Positions 7,644-16,071 of a stretch of DNA of 64,000 nt are shown piece by piece. The stretch's first letter is position 1. Each line of letters begins with the position of its first letter. The stretch comes from Candidatus Zixiibacteriota bacterium. GTDB taxonomy: Bacteria; Zixibacteria; MSB-5A5; GN15; FEB-12. The notes below the pieces were generated by a model. It was not told where the DNA came from, did not search any database, and saw nothing but the letters and a program-made list of their open reading frames with translations. Position numbers and translations under genes: made by a program. The stretch is from the NCBI GenBank assembly GCA_040756055.1, contig JBFLZR010000002.1:1-64000 (forward strand), written 5' to 3'.

Positions 7644-7921
7644 AATTACGACACCCGGTCGGAAAGTATTTGAGCAAATAGGATGCCCTTATCATTTAAA
7701 CTTCTCATCAGGCGAGTAATCCGGTGGTATTACGTAAAGTACTTATAAAACAGTGCCTTAGCAACGAGCTTTTTTGCGCAAAAGTTGAACAGGGTCTCAT
7801 GCAGGCTTTCAAGCCTGCATAAATGTTCACAGCTTGTCTGCAAATTATACCCGATTTCCGTTTGACAATCAGAGAGAAACTGAATAAATTCGTGGTTTCT
7901 TCCAAGCTTAGGAGGAGCAAA
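7644..7921. other. 278-bp divergent gap between GAF-HisKA gene and purF
   Basis: No gene is supported here. An in-frame ATG at 7823 extends purF on paper but lies upstream of the purF promoter. The gap contains a perfect 10-bp inverted repeat at 7799-7820 (ATGCAGGCTT, two bases, AAGCCTGCAT) with no T-run, of unknown role. It also contains the purF promoter and ribosome site. Confidence 0.6.
7862..7890 (+). promoter_or_regulatory. Sigma-70-type promoter of purF
   Basis: A perfect TTGACA (7862-7867), 17 bases, then TAAATT (7885-7890). Transcription would start near 7897, giving a leader of about 25 bases before the TTG at 7922 and excluding the ATG at 7823. Confidence 0.75.
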
Positions 7922-9322
7922 TTGTTAGACGCGATGGTCAATGACAAGTGCGGGGTGTTCGGGATTCTTGGCAATCCCAAGGCGGCTGAACTGACCTACT
8001 TCGGCCTTTACGCCCTGCAGCACCGGGGGCAGGAATCCGCTGGAATAGTAACGGCCAACGGCGGAAAAATCAATTTACACAAAGGAATGGGTCAGGTTTC
8101 CGAGGTGTTCTCAAGCCGGAGCACCATGGCCCGTCTCACCGGCAGGATCGCTATCGGACATACGCGTTACAGCACCACCGGAGCGTCTTCGCTGATTAAC
8201 ATACAGCCCTTCATAATCACGAACCGTTCGAAGTACCTTTCGATAGCCCACAACGGCAATTTGACAAACGCTCTCGAACTGAGAACCAAACTTGACCGTA
8301 GCGGCTCCATTTTCCAGACGACGTCTGATACGGAGATCATTTTACACCTGGTGGCCAAATCAAAAAAGCGGACTCGAATCGAGCGTGTCTGCGACGCTCT
8401 TTCTACCGTGAGGGGCGCGTTTTCGCTTTTGTTTCTCACCGAGGATTCGATAATAGCCGCCCGCGATCCGCGCGGATTTCGGCCGCTCTGCCTTGGGAAG
8501 TTTAAGGGTTCGTATGTAGTGGCTTCGGAGACGTGCGCTTTCGATATTATAGGCGCCAGATACATTCGCGATATCGAACCGGGCGAGGTTCTGGAAATCA
8601 CCCAGAAGGGACTGAAGTCATATTTCCCCATGAAAAAAGCCAAACACGCTTTTTGCATTTTCGAGTATATCTATTTCGCCCGGCCCGACTCGCGGATTTT
8701 TGGCGAAAATGTCGACAAGATCCGGCGCCGCCTCGGGCGTCAATTGGCCAGGGAGCATCCTGTCGAAGCGGATATAGTGATCGGTATCCCGGACTCAGCC
8801 AATACAGCCACCCTGGGATTCGCGGAAGAATCAGGTATTAAATTCGAGATAGGTCTGATCCGCAACCACTACGTGGGGAGGACTTTCATAGACCCACAGC
8901 AGAATATCCGCGACCTCGATGTAAAAGTGAAATTCAACCCCGTTAAGGGGGTTCTTCGCGGCAAGCGAGTAGTGGTGGTCGACGATTCGATCGTGCGCGG
9001 GACAACTTCAAAGAAGATGGTCAAGATGATTCGCGACGCGGGTGCGAAAGAGATTCACTTCCGGGTATCCTCTCCCCCGATTATATCACCGTGCTTTTTC
9101 GGCATTGATATGCCGACCAAGGAGGAATTGATAGCCTCCAGCAAATCCGTTGAGGAAATCGAAAAGTATCTTGAGGTGGACTCACTCAGGTATCTTTCTC
9201 TCAAGGGTATGCTGTCCATTTCCTCACTGCCCGACACAACTTTCTGCTCGAGCTGCTTCTCGGGGAAATACCCGATGAAGACACCGGAAATTGACGGCAA
9301 ATACCGGTTGGGCAAACCGTAG
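7922..9322 (+). CDS. purF: Amidophosphoribosyltransferase (PurF), [4Fe-4S] type
   Basis: 466 aa from TTG at 7922. It makes 5-phosphoribosylamine from PRPP and glutamine, the first step of purine synthesis. After a nine-residue propeptide comes the nucleophile Cys10 in CGVFGI, matching the self-cleaved type known from Bacillus. The glutaminase region has GHTRYSTTG. The PRPP loop is VVVVDDSIVRGTTS. Four cluster ligand cysteines are visible in the contexts AFCIFEYIY, SPCFFGID and FCSSCFSGKY, so the product is oxygen-sensitive. The TTG start is chosen because AGGAGG (7910-7915) lies 6 bases upstream; ATG at 7934 would be too far from it. A terminator follows at 9355. Confidence 0.96.
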   Translation: MLDAMVNDKCGVFGILGNPKAAELTYFGLYALQHRGQESAGIVTANGGKINLHKGMGQVSEVFSSRSTMARLTGRIAIGHTRYSTTGASSLINIQPFIITNRSKYLSIAHNGNLTNALELRTKLDRSGSIFQTTSDTEIILHLVAKSKKRTRIERVCDALSTVRGAFSLLFLTEDSIIAARDPRGFRPLCLGKFKGSYVVASETCAFDIIGARYIRDIEPGEVLEITQKGLKSYFPMKKAKHAFCIFEYIYFARPDSRIFGENVDKIRRRLGRQLAREHPVEADIVIGIPDSANTATLGFAEESGIKFEIGLIRNHYVGRTFIDPQQNIRDLDVKVKFNPVKGVLRGKRVVVVDDSIVRGTTSKKMVKMIRDAGAKEIHFRVSSPPIISPCFFGIDMPTKEELIASSKSVEEIEKYLEVDSLRYLSLKGMLSISSLPDTTFCSSCFSGKYPMKTPEIDGKYRLGKP

Positions 9323-9354
9323 CGGTTTTGGGATTATCTTCTGATAAAATGTAG

Positions 9355-9380
9355 AAGGCGCTCGGGAAGAGCGCCTTTTG
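9355..9380 (+). terminator. Intrinsic terminator of purF
   Basis: AAGGCGCTC, a five-base loop and GAGCGCCTT form a 9-bp stem, followed by TTGTTTTT. It sits in the convergent gap with nuoN. The minus-strand side lacks a T-run. Confidence 0.88.
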
Positions 9381-9407
9381 TTTTTATGGAACCTGTTACT
9401 TGTCGGC

Positions 9408-10853
9408 TTACAAAAACGCGAAGATAGCGGAACGGGACAACTGAAGTAACTGCTGCGGGAAAAAGCCCATCGCCAGAGTCCCGAAAGCTGTTACAGCGAT
9501 GACTATCATTATCGCGGGAGAGTACTTGACTGGCACAAAAGTCGTCTGGGCCTCGTCAAAATAACTCGTCTTAATAACTCTCAGGTAATAATAGACTGAA
9601 AGGAAAGAGTTCATAACGCCAATTACGGTGAGCCAAATATAACCTGATTTGACGGCCGCGGCGAAGATGTAGAACTTGCCGAAAAACCCGACAGTGGGAG
9701 GGAAACCGGACAGGGCAAACATGAACAGCGCGAGCGTCGCCGATAGATACGGGTGAGCTTTTGCGAGTCCCGCCAGTTCAATGAAGTCCGATTTGCATCC
9801 CGAACGAGTCTCCAGCAGAGTCACAACCGCGAAACCGCCGAGATTGAACAGCGCGTAGGCGATAAGATAGAAGATGGCGGCGGATGTCCCGTCGGCCCCG
9901 CCCGCCACAAGAGCGACCAGAATATAGCCGGCGTGGGCAATTGACGAATACGCCAGCAGGCGTTTGACGTTGCTCTGGCGTAGCGCCAGGACGTTTCCGA
10001 CCGTCATGGTCAAAATAGCCAGAACCTGAAACACCGTGGACATGAGAGCGATGTCCGCGAAACCGAACATGAAAATGCGCAGTAGGGCGGCAAACCCGGC
10101 GGCTTTCGGGCCAACCGAGAAAAAGGCCGTAATCGGGGTTGGCGCTCCCTGGTAAACATCGGGAATCCAGCTATGGAACGGAACGGCGCCGACTTTAAAT
10201 CCGAATCCGACCAGAAGCAGCGACACGCCCAGGAGCATATACGGCTGCGAGTGAGACATGATGAAGTTGAAATCGGCGACAATTCTCCTCAAGTCCGTTG
10301 TCCCGGAGGCGCCGAAGATAAAGGCGATCCCCATCAACAAGAACGCGCTGGCGAAAGCTCCCATGATGAAATACTTGATTCCGGCTTCGTTGGACTGAAG
10401 CGAGCGCCGGGCCATACCGGCCATCACATAAAGCGGCACCGACATAACCTCGAGACCCAGGAAAATGACCACAAGGTCGGTCGTGTTGGCCATCACCATC
10501 ATGCCTGCCGTCGCAATCAAAAGCAAACCGTAAAACTCGGGGCGCTGGATACCTTTTACCGTAAAATAACGATGGCCCATAAACATGGTCAGAATTGACG
10601 TCAGTACGAAAATCATCTTGAAAGCGACTCCAAAATTGTCGCATGTGACCATGCCGAAGAACCCGGAGTGCTGGACGCCCCACTGCCCGAAAACAGCCAC
10701 AGCCGACACCACCATTCCCAGAAAGGCGACTATGGGAGCGAGTCTGGACGGTAGCTTGAAAAACGGCATTACCAGAATTACAAACGAGGCAATCAGCAGG
10801 CTGATTTCCGGGTACAGTATGCTAAAGTCAATTGATGCTGACGTAGTATCCAT
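9408..10853 (-). CDS. nuoN: NADH-quinone oxidoreductase subunit N
   Basis: 481 aa, about 14 membrane helices, one of the three antiporter-like proton-pumping subunits of complex I in the inner membrane. Family stretches include FKVGAVPFHSWIPDVYQGAPTP and SVKRLLAYSS-type sequence (here SNVKRLLAYSSIAHAG), with conserved Lys in the discontinuous helices. It is the last gene of the nuo operon, separated from nuoM by the small selenoprotein gene and its SECIS hairpin. Confidence 0.97.
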   Translation of the reverse strand: MDTTSASIDFSILYPEISLLIASFVILVMPFFKLPSRLAPIVAFLGMVVSAVAVFGQWGVQHSGFFGMVTCDNFGVAFKMIFVLTSILTMFMGHRYFTVKGIQRPEFYGLLLIATAGMMVMANTTDLVVIFLGLEVMSVPLYVMAGMARRSLQSNEAGIKYFIMGAFASAFLLMGIAFIFGASGTTDLRRIVADFNFIMSHSQPYMLLGVSLLLVGFGFKVGAVPFHSWIPDVYQGAPTPITAFFSVGPKAAGFAALLRIFMFGFADIALMSTVFQVLAILTMTVGNVLALRQSNVKRLLAYSSIAHAGYILVALVAGGADGTSAAIFYLIAYALFNLGGFAVVTLLETRSGCKSDFIELAGLAKAHPYLSATLALFMFALSGFPPTVGFFGKFYIFAAAVKSGYIWLTVIGVMNSFLSVYYYLRVIKTSYFDEAQTTFVPVKYSPAIMIVIAVTAFGTLAMGFFPQQLLQLSRSAIFAFL

Positions 10854-10869
10854 ATTCTTTACCAGTCAT

Positions 10870-10889
10870 CGCGCGACGACCGTCGCACG
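10870..10889 (-). promoter_or_regulatory. Bacterial SECIS hairpin for the glutaredoxin-like selenoprotein
   Basis: On the minus strand CGTGCGAC, loop GGTC and GTCGCGCG form an 8-bp stem (one G-T pair) capped by a four-base GGUC loop. The loop starts 22 bases after the in-frame TGA at 10904-10906. Bacterial SECIS elements place a G-containing apical loop about 16-37 bases after the UGA, and the E. coli fdhF SECIS has GGUC at its tip. The hairpin lies beyond the TAA, in the short gap before nuoN, so it is free of coding constraint. Confidence 0.8.
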
Positions 10890-10894
10890 TTTAG

Positions 10895-11116
10895 TTAGAA
10901 TCCTCATCCTCCGCCGAACCCGGCCGTGACCTTTCCATTCTCTACGATAACCGGCACTATTCTCTGTCCCTTCGTGAGTTCGAGAACTTTGTCTTTGGCG
11001 CCAGGAGTCTTGTAAATATTAATCTCTTTGAAGGATATTCCCTGCTCGCGGTAGTGTTTCAGGGCAGCCGCGCAGTAGGGACAACCGTCTTTTACGTAGA
11101 TTGTCACATCACTCAT
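10895..11116 (-). CDS. Glutaredoxin-like selenoprotein (Uxx-star type), TGA read as Sec
   Basis: 73 aa if the TGA at 10904-10906 is decoded as selenocysteine. Residues 1-70 are a small glutaredoxin fold with the redox motif CPYC near the N-terminus and a late VPVIVENGKVTAGFGGG. TGA then GGA TTC TAA follow, giving an ending Sec-Gly-Phe. From memory this matches the Uxx-star family, in which Sec or Cys is the third-last residue. A SECIS hairpin with GGUC loop lies at 10870-10889. ATG at 11116 is chosen since AAGGAG lies 6 bases upstream; the start overlaps the end of nuoM by 8 bases. Its place inside the nuo operon suggests a redox role linked to complex I, which is inference. If Sec is not inserted, the product ends at Gly70. 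No selA, selB or tRNA-Sec is in the window. Confidence 0.82.
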
Positions 11117-12701
11117 CGCCGTCTCCTTCGACACTCAATGTCAACTCCTTCGGATCGACATCCTCCGCGGCCAACTTCTTGATAATCTCGAAATTTCCGT
11201 TCACCTCGACTGTCTGCGCTTTCCCCACCTGATTTATAACGCTTTTCACAGCCGGCTCTATTCTTTCGAAGAACGGTTTGGGATAAACACCGATCCAGAA
11301 TACGAACACGACCAGAGGAATGAGGATTATTCTCTCTCTCCAGTCTATATCGAGAAGCTTTTTGTTTTCTTCGTTGGTGACTTTGCCGAAGAATACGCGC
11401 TGGTACATCCAGAGCATATAGCACGCGGCAAATACAACGCCGCTGGCGGCGATAATGCCGTAAACCGGATTTGCTTTGAAAGCCCCGAGCAAAATCAGAA
11501 ATTCGCCGATAAAACCGTTCGTGAACGGCAGTCCAATCGACGACAGCGTGATAATCATAAAAAATGTCGCGAACACCGGCATCACTTTGGCGATGCCACC
11601 GAACTCTTCGATCAAGCGGGTGTGGCGGCGTTCATAAATCATTCCGACCAGAAGGAACAACGCTCCCGTGGAAATCCCGTGATTGATCATTTGCATGACC
11701 GCGCCTTCGATGCCCTGAAGGTTGAGGGCGAACATACCGAGCATGACAAAACCCATATGCGATACCGACGAAAACGCCACCAGCGATTTGACGTCCTTTT
11801 GAACCATTGCCACCAGCGCGCCATAAATAATTGCTATCACCGACAGGATACAAATGTATGGCAAATAGGTAATCGTCGCATCGGGGAACAGCGGCAAGCA
11901 GATGCGGATAAAACCGTAGGTCCCCATCTTAAGAAGCACGCCGGCAAGAATCACCGACCCGGCGGTGGGCGCCTGTACGTGGGCATCGGGCAACCAGGTA
12001 TGAAACGGGAACAGCGGCACTTTGATAGCAAAGGCCAGCGCGAAAGCCCCGAACAGCCACAGCTGAGCCTGGTAGGTCAGCGGGAGTTCCGCGATGATCT
12101 TCATCATATCGAAAGACAGCTCGCCGGAGAATTTCTGGTATTCAAAAAGAATATAAATAATGCCAACAAGCATCAACAGCGAGCCGAACATGGTAAACAG
12201 GACGAACTTTATGGCAGCGTACACCTTTCTCGGCCCGCCCCATACACCTATAATGAAATACATCGGCACCAGCATAACTTCCCAGAAGACATAGAACATG
12301 AACAGATCCAGCGCGCAGAAAACGCCGATCATGCCTGTCTCGAGAAGCATCATGGAAATGTAGTACCCTTTTACGCCGGTCTTGATGGAGTTCCATGAGG
12401 CGAGAATCGACAGGAACGTGAGAATGGTCGTCAGCATTATCAGAAGCAGCGAGATACCATCAATACCCATATGATAGCTTATGCCCATAGAAGTGATCCA
12501 CGGAACATTCACCACGAGCTGCATGCCGTTAGCCATAGGATCGAACATCTGGTAAACCCAGACGGAAAAGAGAATTGTCACGAAGGAGACGATAAGGGCG
12601 AAACCTTTAATGCTATCCTCGCGATCCTTGGGCAAAATCATGAGCATCAGGACGCCCACCAGCGGGAAAAATGTGACCAGGGTGAGTATTTCTCTTTCCA
12701 T
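11109..12701 (-). CDS. nuoM: NADH-quinone oxidoreductase subunit M
   Basis: 530 aa, polytopic antiporter-like proton-pumping subunit of complex I. Conserved stretches are FPFHTWLPDAHVQAPTAGSV and SVSHMGFVMLG, plus the helix around EVMLVPMYFIIG with the conserved Glu. The C-terminal 60 residues are a hydrophilic tail after the last helix. Three bases separate it from nuoL. Its end overlaps the start of the selenoprotein gene. Confidence 0.97.
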   Translation of the reverse strand: MEREILTLVTFFPLVGVLMLMILPKDREDSIKGFALIVSFVTILFSVWVYQMFDPMANGMQLVVNVPWITSMGISYHMGIDGISLLLIMLTTILTFLSILASWNSIKTGVKGYYISMMLLETGMIGVFCALDLFMFYVFWEVMLVPMYFIIGVWGGPRKVYAAIKFVLFTMFGSLLMLVGIIYILFEYQKFSGELSFDMMKIIAELPLTYQAQLWLFGAFALAFAIKVPLFPFHTWLPDAHVQAPTAGSVILAGVLLKMGTYGFIRICLPLFPDATITYLPYICILSVIAIIYGALVAMVQKDVKSLVAFSSVSHMGFVMLGMFALNLQGIEGAVMQMINHGISTGALFLLVGMIYERRHTRLIEEFGGIAKVMPVFATFFMIITLSSIGLPFTNGFIGEFLILLGAFKANPVYGIIAASGVVFAACYMLWMYQRVFFGKVTNEENKKLLDIDWRERIILIPLVVFVFWIGVYPKPFFERIEPAVKSVINQVGKAQTVEVNGNFEIIKKLAAEDVDPKELTLSVEGDGDE

Positions 12702-12704
12702 ATC

Positions 12705-14642
12705 TTAATCCAGCACTATATAGGCAATTAAAAGCACGACACCGAAAACAAACACGGTGGCGTAGGTTCTTACACGACCGGTCTGGCCGGTGCGTACAAA
12801 CTCGGATATTTCCTGATAGAATGAAGCCAGTCCGTTCAAAAAGCCATCGATAACCACCACGTCGAATACCTTCCATAAAAAGAGCGAGAAATATACGACT
12901 GGTCTGACCACTACCGCCCCATAGAATTCGTCCACATAATACTTATTCAACAGCACTTTGTGCACGCCGGAGAACTTCTCTCTCAAGGAGGTTGACAGAT
13001 CGGTTTTCTTCTTATAAAGCAGATGGGCGAAGTATATGGAGATAAATACTAACCCGACGGAGGCCGCCATCAATCCCCATTCCATGCCGGTATTCCCCGC
13101 CGCCGACGCAAGGGCGTGGGACTCGGGCAAATGTTTACCGGCCGCCATAACAGGTTCAAGCCACTTTTCAAAATGGTTTGATCCTCCGAGAATATGAGGC
13201 ACGCCCACAAAACCGCCAAATAGCGAAAGCACGGCGAGCGCCATTAGAGGAACGGTCATAGATTTCGGAGATTCATGGATGTGCGATTTCGTTTTGTCGT
13301 CCATCCGCTCCTTGCCGAAGAAAGTCATAAAAATGAGTCGGAACATATAGAATGCGGTCAGTCCCGCAGTCACGAATCCCAGGACCCAGAAAATGGGATG
13401 GCCGTAATCCGAAGAGAAAGATTTCCACAGGATCTCATCTTTCGAGAAAAAGCCTGAGAAGCCGGGTATCCCTGATATTGCCAGGGTGGCGGCCAACATG
13501 GTCATGAAGGTAATCGGCAGATGTTTTTTCAGGCCACCCATATTGCGCATGTCCTGTTCGTTGGACATGGCGTGAATAACGGAGCCGGCCCCAAGGAAAA
13601 GCAGGGCTTTGAAGAAGGCGTGAGTCATCAGATGGAAGATACCGGCGGTAAAGGAAGCTACCCCGCAGGCGAGGAACATATAACCGAGCTGGCTGACAGT
13701 AGAATAGGCCAGTACTCTCTTAATATCGTTTTGGGCCAATCCGATGGTCGCCGCGAACAGCGCTGTCAGTGCGCCCACGATAGCCACTACCATCAGGGCA
13801 TCGGGAGCCATTATAAACAGCGCATTGGTCCGCGCCAGCATGTAAACACCGGCGGTCACCATGGTAGCGGCGTGAATCAACGCGGATACCGGCGTTGGGC
13901 CCTCCATGGCGTCCGGCAACCAGACATACAGCGGTATCTGCGCCGACTTACCGGTAGCTCCGACGAAAAGGAGTATACAGGTCGTCGTAATCAGCGCGCC
14001 ACCGGCCATGAACACACTCGGGGCCATCTCTGAAACGGTCAGGAAATCGAGTGATTTCACCTGCCAGAAGATTATAAACATGCCGATCAAGAAGCCAAAG
14101 TCACCGATACGGTTGACGATGAACGCCTTCTTGCCGGCATCGGAGGCAGACTTCTTCTCGAACCAGAAACCAATCAACAGGTAGGAGCAAAGCCCGACGC
14201 CTTCCCATCCGACGAACATGAGCAGAAAGTTGTCTGCCAGGACCAGAGTCAACATCGAGAAAGTAAACAGGTTCAAATAGGTGAAGTAGCGGCCGTATCC
14301 GGGATCATGGTGCATGTAACCGACGGAATAAACGTGAATCAGAAAGCCCACGCCGGTAACGACCAGAATCATCACCGCGGACAGCGGGTCCAGAAGCAGG
14401 CCAATATTGACGTGGAAATCTCCCGATGGTACCCATTCGAACAACACCTGCTGGAGTATGCGGAAATCCGCCGGCATAGCCTTCAACTCGAAAAAGACCA
14501 TAACGGAAAGGATGAGCGACAGACCAACCGAGGCACATCCTACGAACGAGATCACCGGCCGCGGCAAGCGTCCCAAAAGCAAACCGTTGGTCAGAAAACC
14601 AATTAACGGAAACAGGGGCACCAAAAACAGATAATCGGACAT
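12705..14642 (-). CDS. nuoL: NADH-quinone oxidoreductase subunit L
   Basis: 645 aa, about 16 helices, the distal proton-pumping subunit of complex I with the long lateral helix at its C-terminus. Recognised by LLMFVGWEGVGLCSYLLIGFW, QIPLYVWLPDAMEGPTPVSA and STVSQLGYM. It is slightly longer than the usual 610-620 residues because of a hydrophilic segment around residue 440-560. It sits between nuoK and nuoM in the standard order. Confidence 0.97.
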   Translation of the reverse strand: MSDYLFLVPLFPLIGFLTNGLLLGRLPRPVISFVGCASVGLSLILSVMVFFELKAMPADFRILQQVLFEWVPSGDFHVNIGLLLDPLSAVMILVVTGVGFLIHVYSVGYMHHDPGYGRYFTYLNLFTFSMLTLVLADNFLLMFVGWEGVGLCSYLLIGFWFEKKSASDAGKKAFIVNRIGDFGFLIGMFIIFWQVKSLDFLTVSEMAPSVFMAGGALITTTCILLFVGATGKSAQIPLYVWLPDAMEGPTPVSALIHAATMVTAGVYMLARTNALFIMAPDALMVVAIVGALTALFAATIGLAQNDIKRVLAYSTVSQLGYMFLACGVASFTAGIFHLMTHAFFKALLFLGAGSVIHAMSNEQDMRNMGGLKKHLPITFMTMLAATLAISGIPGFSGFFSKDEILWKSFSSDYGHPIFWVLGFVTAGLTAFYMFRLIFMTFFGKERMDDKTKSHIHESPKSMTVPLMALAVLSLFGGFVGVPHILGGSNHFEKWLEPVMAAGKHLPESHALASAAGNTGMEWGLMAASVGLVFISIYFAHLLYKKKTDLSTSLREKFSGVHKVLLNKYYVDEFYGAVVVRPVVYFSLFLWKVFDVVVIDGFLNGLASFYQEISEFVRTGQTGRVRTYATVFVFGVVLLIAYIVLD

Positions 14643-14663
14643 GCTACATTACTTCCTGTACAA

Positions 14664-14966
14664 TCACCACTTTAGAATATTGAACCGGTCGATATTTATT
14701 GTCTCTCTGTTTCTAAACAGCGTAATGACCATAGCCAATCCCACGGCGGCTTCTGCGGCCGCGATAGTCAAAACAAGGAATACGAAAACGTGTCCATCGA
14801 GCACGTTCAACGTCTGCGAAAAGGCGATCAATGTCAGATTGGCGGCATTCAGCATCAGTTCGACGGACATAAACAGGACGATCAGATTGCGAGAGATCAT
14901 TACCCCGATGGTGCCGATGCCGAACAGGACCGCGGCTACGATGACATATGCTGATAACGGAACCAT
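14664..14966 (-). CDS. nuoK: NADH-quinone oxidoreductase subunit K
   Basis: 100 aa, three membrane helices, an MrpC-like subunit in the proton path of complex I. The typical stretch is LIVLFMSVELMLNAANL with the buried Glu, followed by VFLVLTIAAAEAAVGLAMV with the second Glu. It shares one base with nuoJ and ends 21 bases before nuoL. Confidence 0.97.
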   Translation of the reverse strand: MVPLSAYVIVAAVLFGIGTIGVMISRNLIVLFMSVELMLNAANLTLIAFSQTLNVLDGHVFVFLVLTIAAAEAAVGLAMVITLFRNRETINIDRFNILKW

Positions 14967-15556
14967 TATTTGCCCTCCGCTTTGAAATCGACTTTCCCGG
15001 CATCTTCATCGGCACCAGCCGCCGGAGATTCGTCTTCCGAGGGGTTTCTGGTCATTACGACAGCGCCGACGATAGCCGCCAGCAGCAGAACGCCGGCAAG
15101 CTCAAACGGGTAGAGATATTTAGTAAACAGCAGCGTCGCCACAGCTTCTACCGAGCCAAAATCGGGAGCCTGCTCGGTCATAATACCGACAAGGGGGTCA
15201 GCGCGGGAAAAGCCGGTTCTTACCACCAAGATCAGTTCGACAACAAACAGGATTGCGAGAATATATTTTGAAAACTTGCTCATAGGCCCGGAGCCTTCAC
15301 CGAGGTCCTCACTTCCCCTTAGGTTGAGAAGCATAATGACAAACAGAAACAGCACGAGTATGGCGCCGGAGTAAACGATAATGAGGACAGCTCCCAGAAA
15401 CAGCGCACCGAGTTGAACATACAACACGGCCTGCGCCACCAGCGAGAGGATCAGATATAGCACCGACAACACTGGATTGCGCTGGGCGATCATCATGGTC
15501 GCGCCGAACACCGCTACCACGGCGGAAATCAGAAATATGACAGCATCAAGACTCAT
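14966..15556 (-). CDS. nuoJ: NADH-quinone oxidoreductase subunit J
   Basis: 196 aa, five membrane helices with the family core LGAVLIIVYSGAILVLFLFVIMLLNL (Tyr in helix 3, near the pi-bulge of complex I). The soluble C-terminal tail is acidic. It overlaps nuoI by four bases, a sign of coupled translation. Confidence 0.96.
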   Translation of the reverse strand: MSLDAVIFLISAVVAVFGATMMIAQRNPVLSVLYLILSLVAQAVLYVQLGALFLGAVLIIVYSGAILVLFLFVIMLLNLRGSEDLGEGSGPMSKFSKYILAILFVVELILVVRTGFSRADPLVGIMTEQAPDFGSVEAVATLLFTKYLYPFELAGVLLLAAIVGAVVMTRNPSEDESPAAGADEDAGKVDFKAEGK

Positions 15557-16059
15557 ACTTGCTTATCCGTTACTCCGTAAACTTTTCTCACCCGGCGGTA
15601 CATACGTTTGAAGGGATTGTCCTTTCGTGGATGTGGCACGAGCATCTGCTCTTTGGTATAGATAAACGAATCGCGGGTGTCGGCCGAGAACTCGTACTCA
15701 TGTCCCAGGAATATGGCTTCTTCCGGGCAGGCTTCTTCGCAGAAGCCGCAGAAGATACACCGTAACAAATTTATCTCGTAGATTTTCGCTTTTCTTTCGC
15801 CTTTTTCGGTTTCTTCCGGCTCCATGTATATAGCATCCGCCGGGCAGGCTGCCGCGCAAAGGCCGCAGCACACGCAGCGTTCGGTGCCGTCATCGTAGCG
15901 CTCCAGGTAGTGCAAGCCGCGGTATCTCGGAGCCATGGGCTTCTTCTTACGCGGGTAGTCGAGGGTGACCGGTTTTTTGAACATGTGCTTAAAGGTGACC
16001 ACAAACCCTTTGGGCATCTTCAAGAACACGTTTCCGATAGCTTTCAGTACTTCGTTCAT
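15553..16059 (-). CDS. nuoI: NADH-quinone oxidoreductase subunit I
   Basis: 168 aa from ATG at 16059. It carries two ferredoxin-type [4Fe-4S] clusters (N6a, N6b) that pass electrons to NuoB. The motifs are CVCCGLCAAACPADAIY and CIFCGFCEEACPEEAI. GGTAGG lies 6 bases before this ATG, which favours it over the TTG two codons upstream. Confidence 0.96.
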   Translation of the reverse strand: MNEVLKAIGNVFLKMPKGFVVTFKHMFKKPVTLDYPRKKKPMAPRYRGLHYLERYDDGTERCVCCGLCAAACPADAIYMEPEETEKGERKAKIYEINLLRCIFCGFCEEACPEEAIFLGHEYEFSADTRDSFIYTKEQMLVPHPRKDNPFKRMYRRVRKVYGVTDKQV

Positions 16060-16071
16060 ATTCAACCTACC

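Noticed and set aside
7823-7921. N-terminal extension of purF from ATG at 7823
   Set aside because: It precedes a good promoter (7862-7890), has no homology to PurF, and the TTG at 7922 has an ideal ribosome site and gives a propeptide of the usual length.
10904-11134. Glutaredoxin ending at TGA, and starting at the further upstream codon
   Set aside because: The SECIS-like hairpin and the two-codon extension fit Sec decoding, and AAGGAG is placed for ATG at 11116 instead of 11134.
11622-12398. Long plus-strand open frames opposite nuo, pur, ior and manC genes
   Set aside because: They lie antisense to strongly recognised genes, are rich in His/Arg/Gln as expected of reverse frames, and have no ribosome sites.
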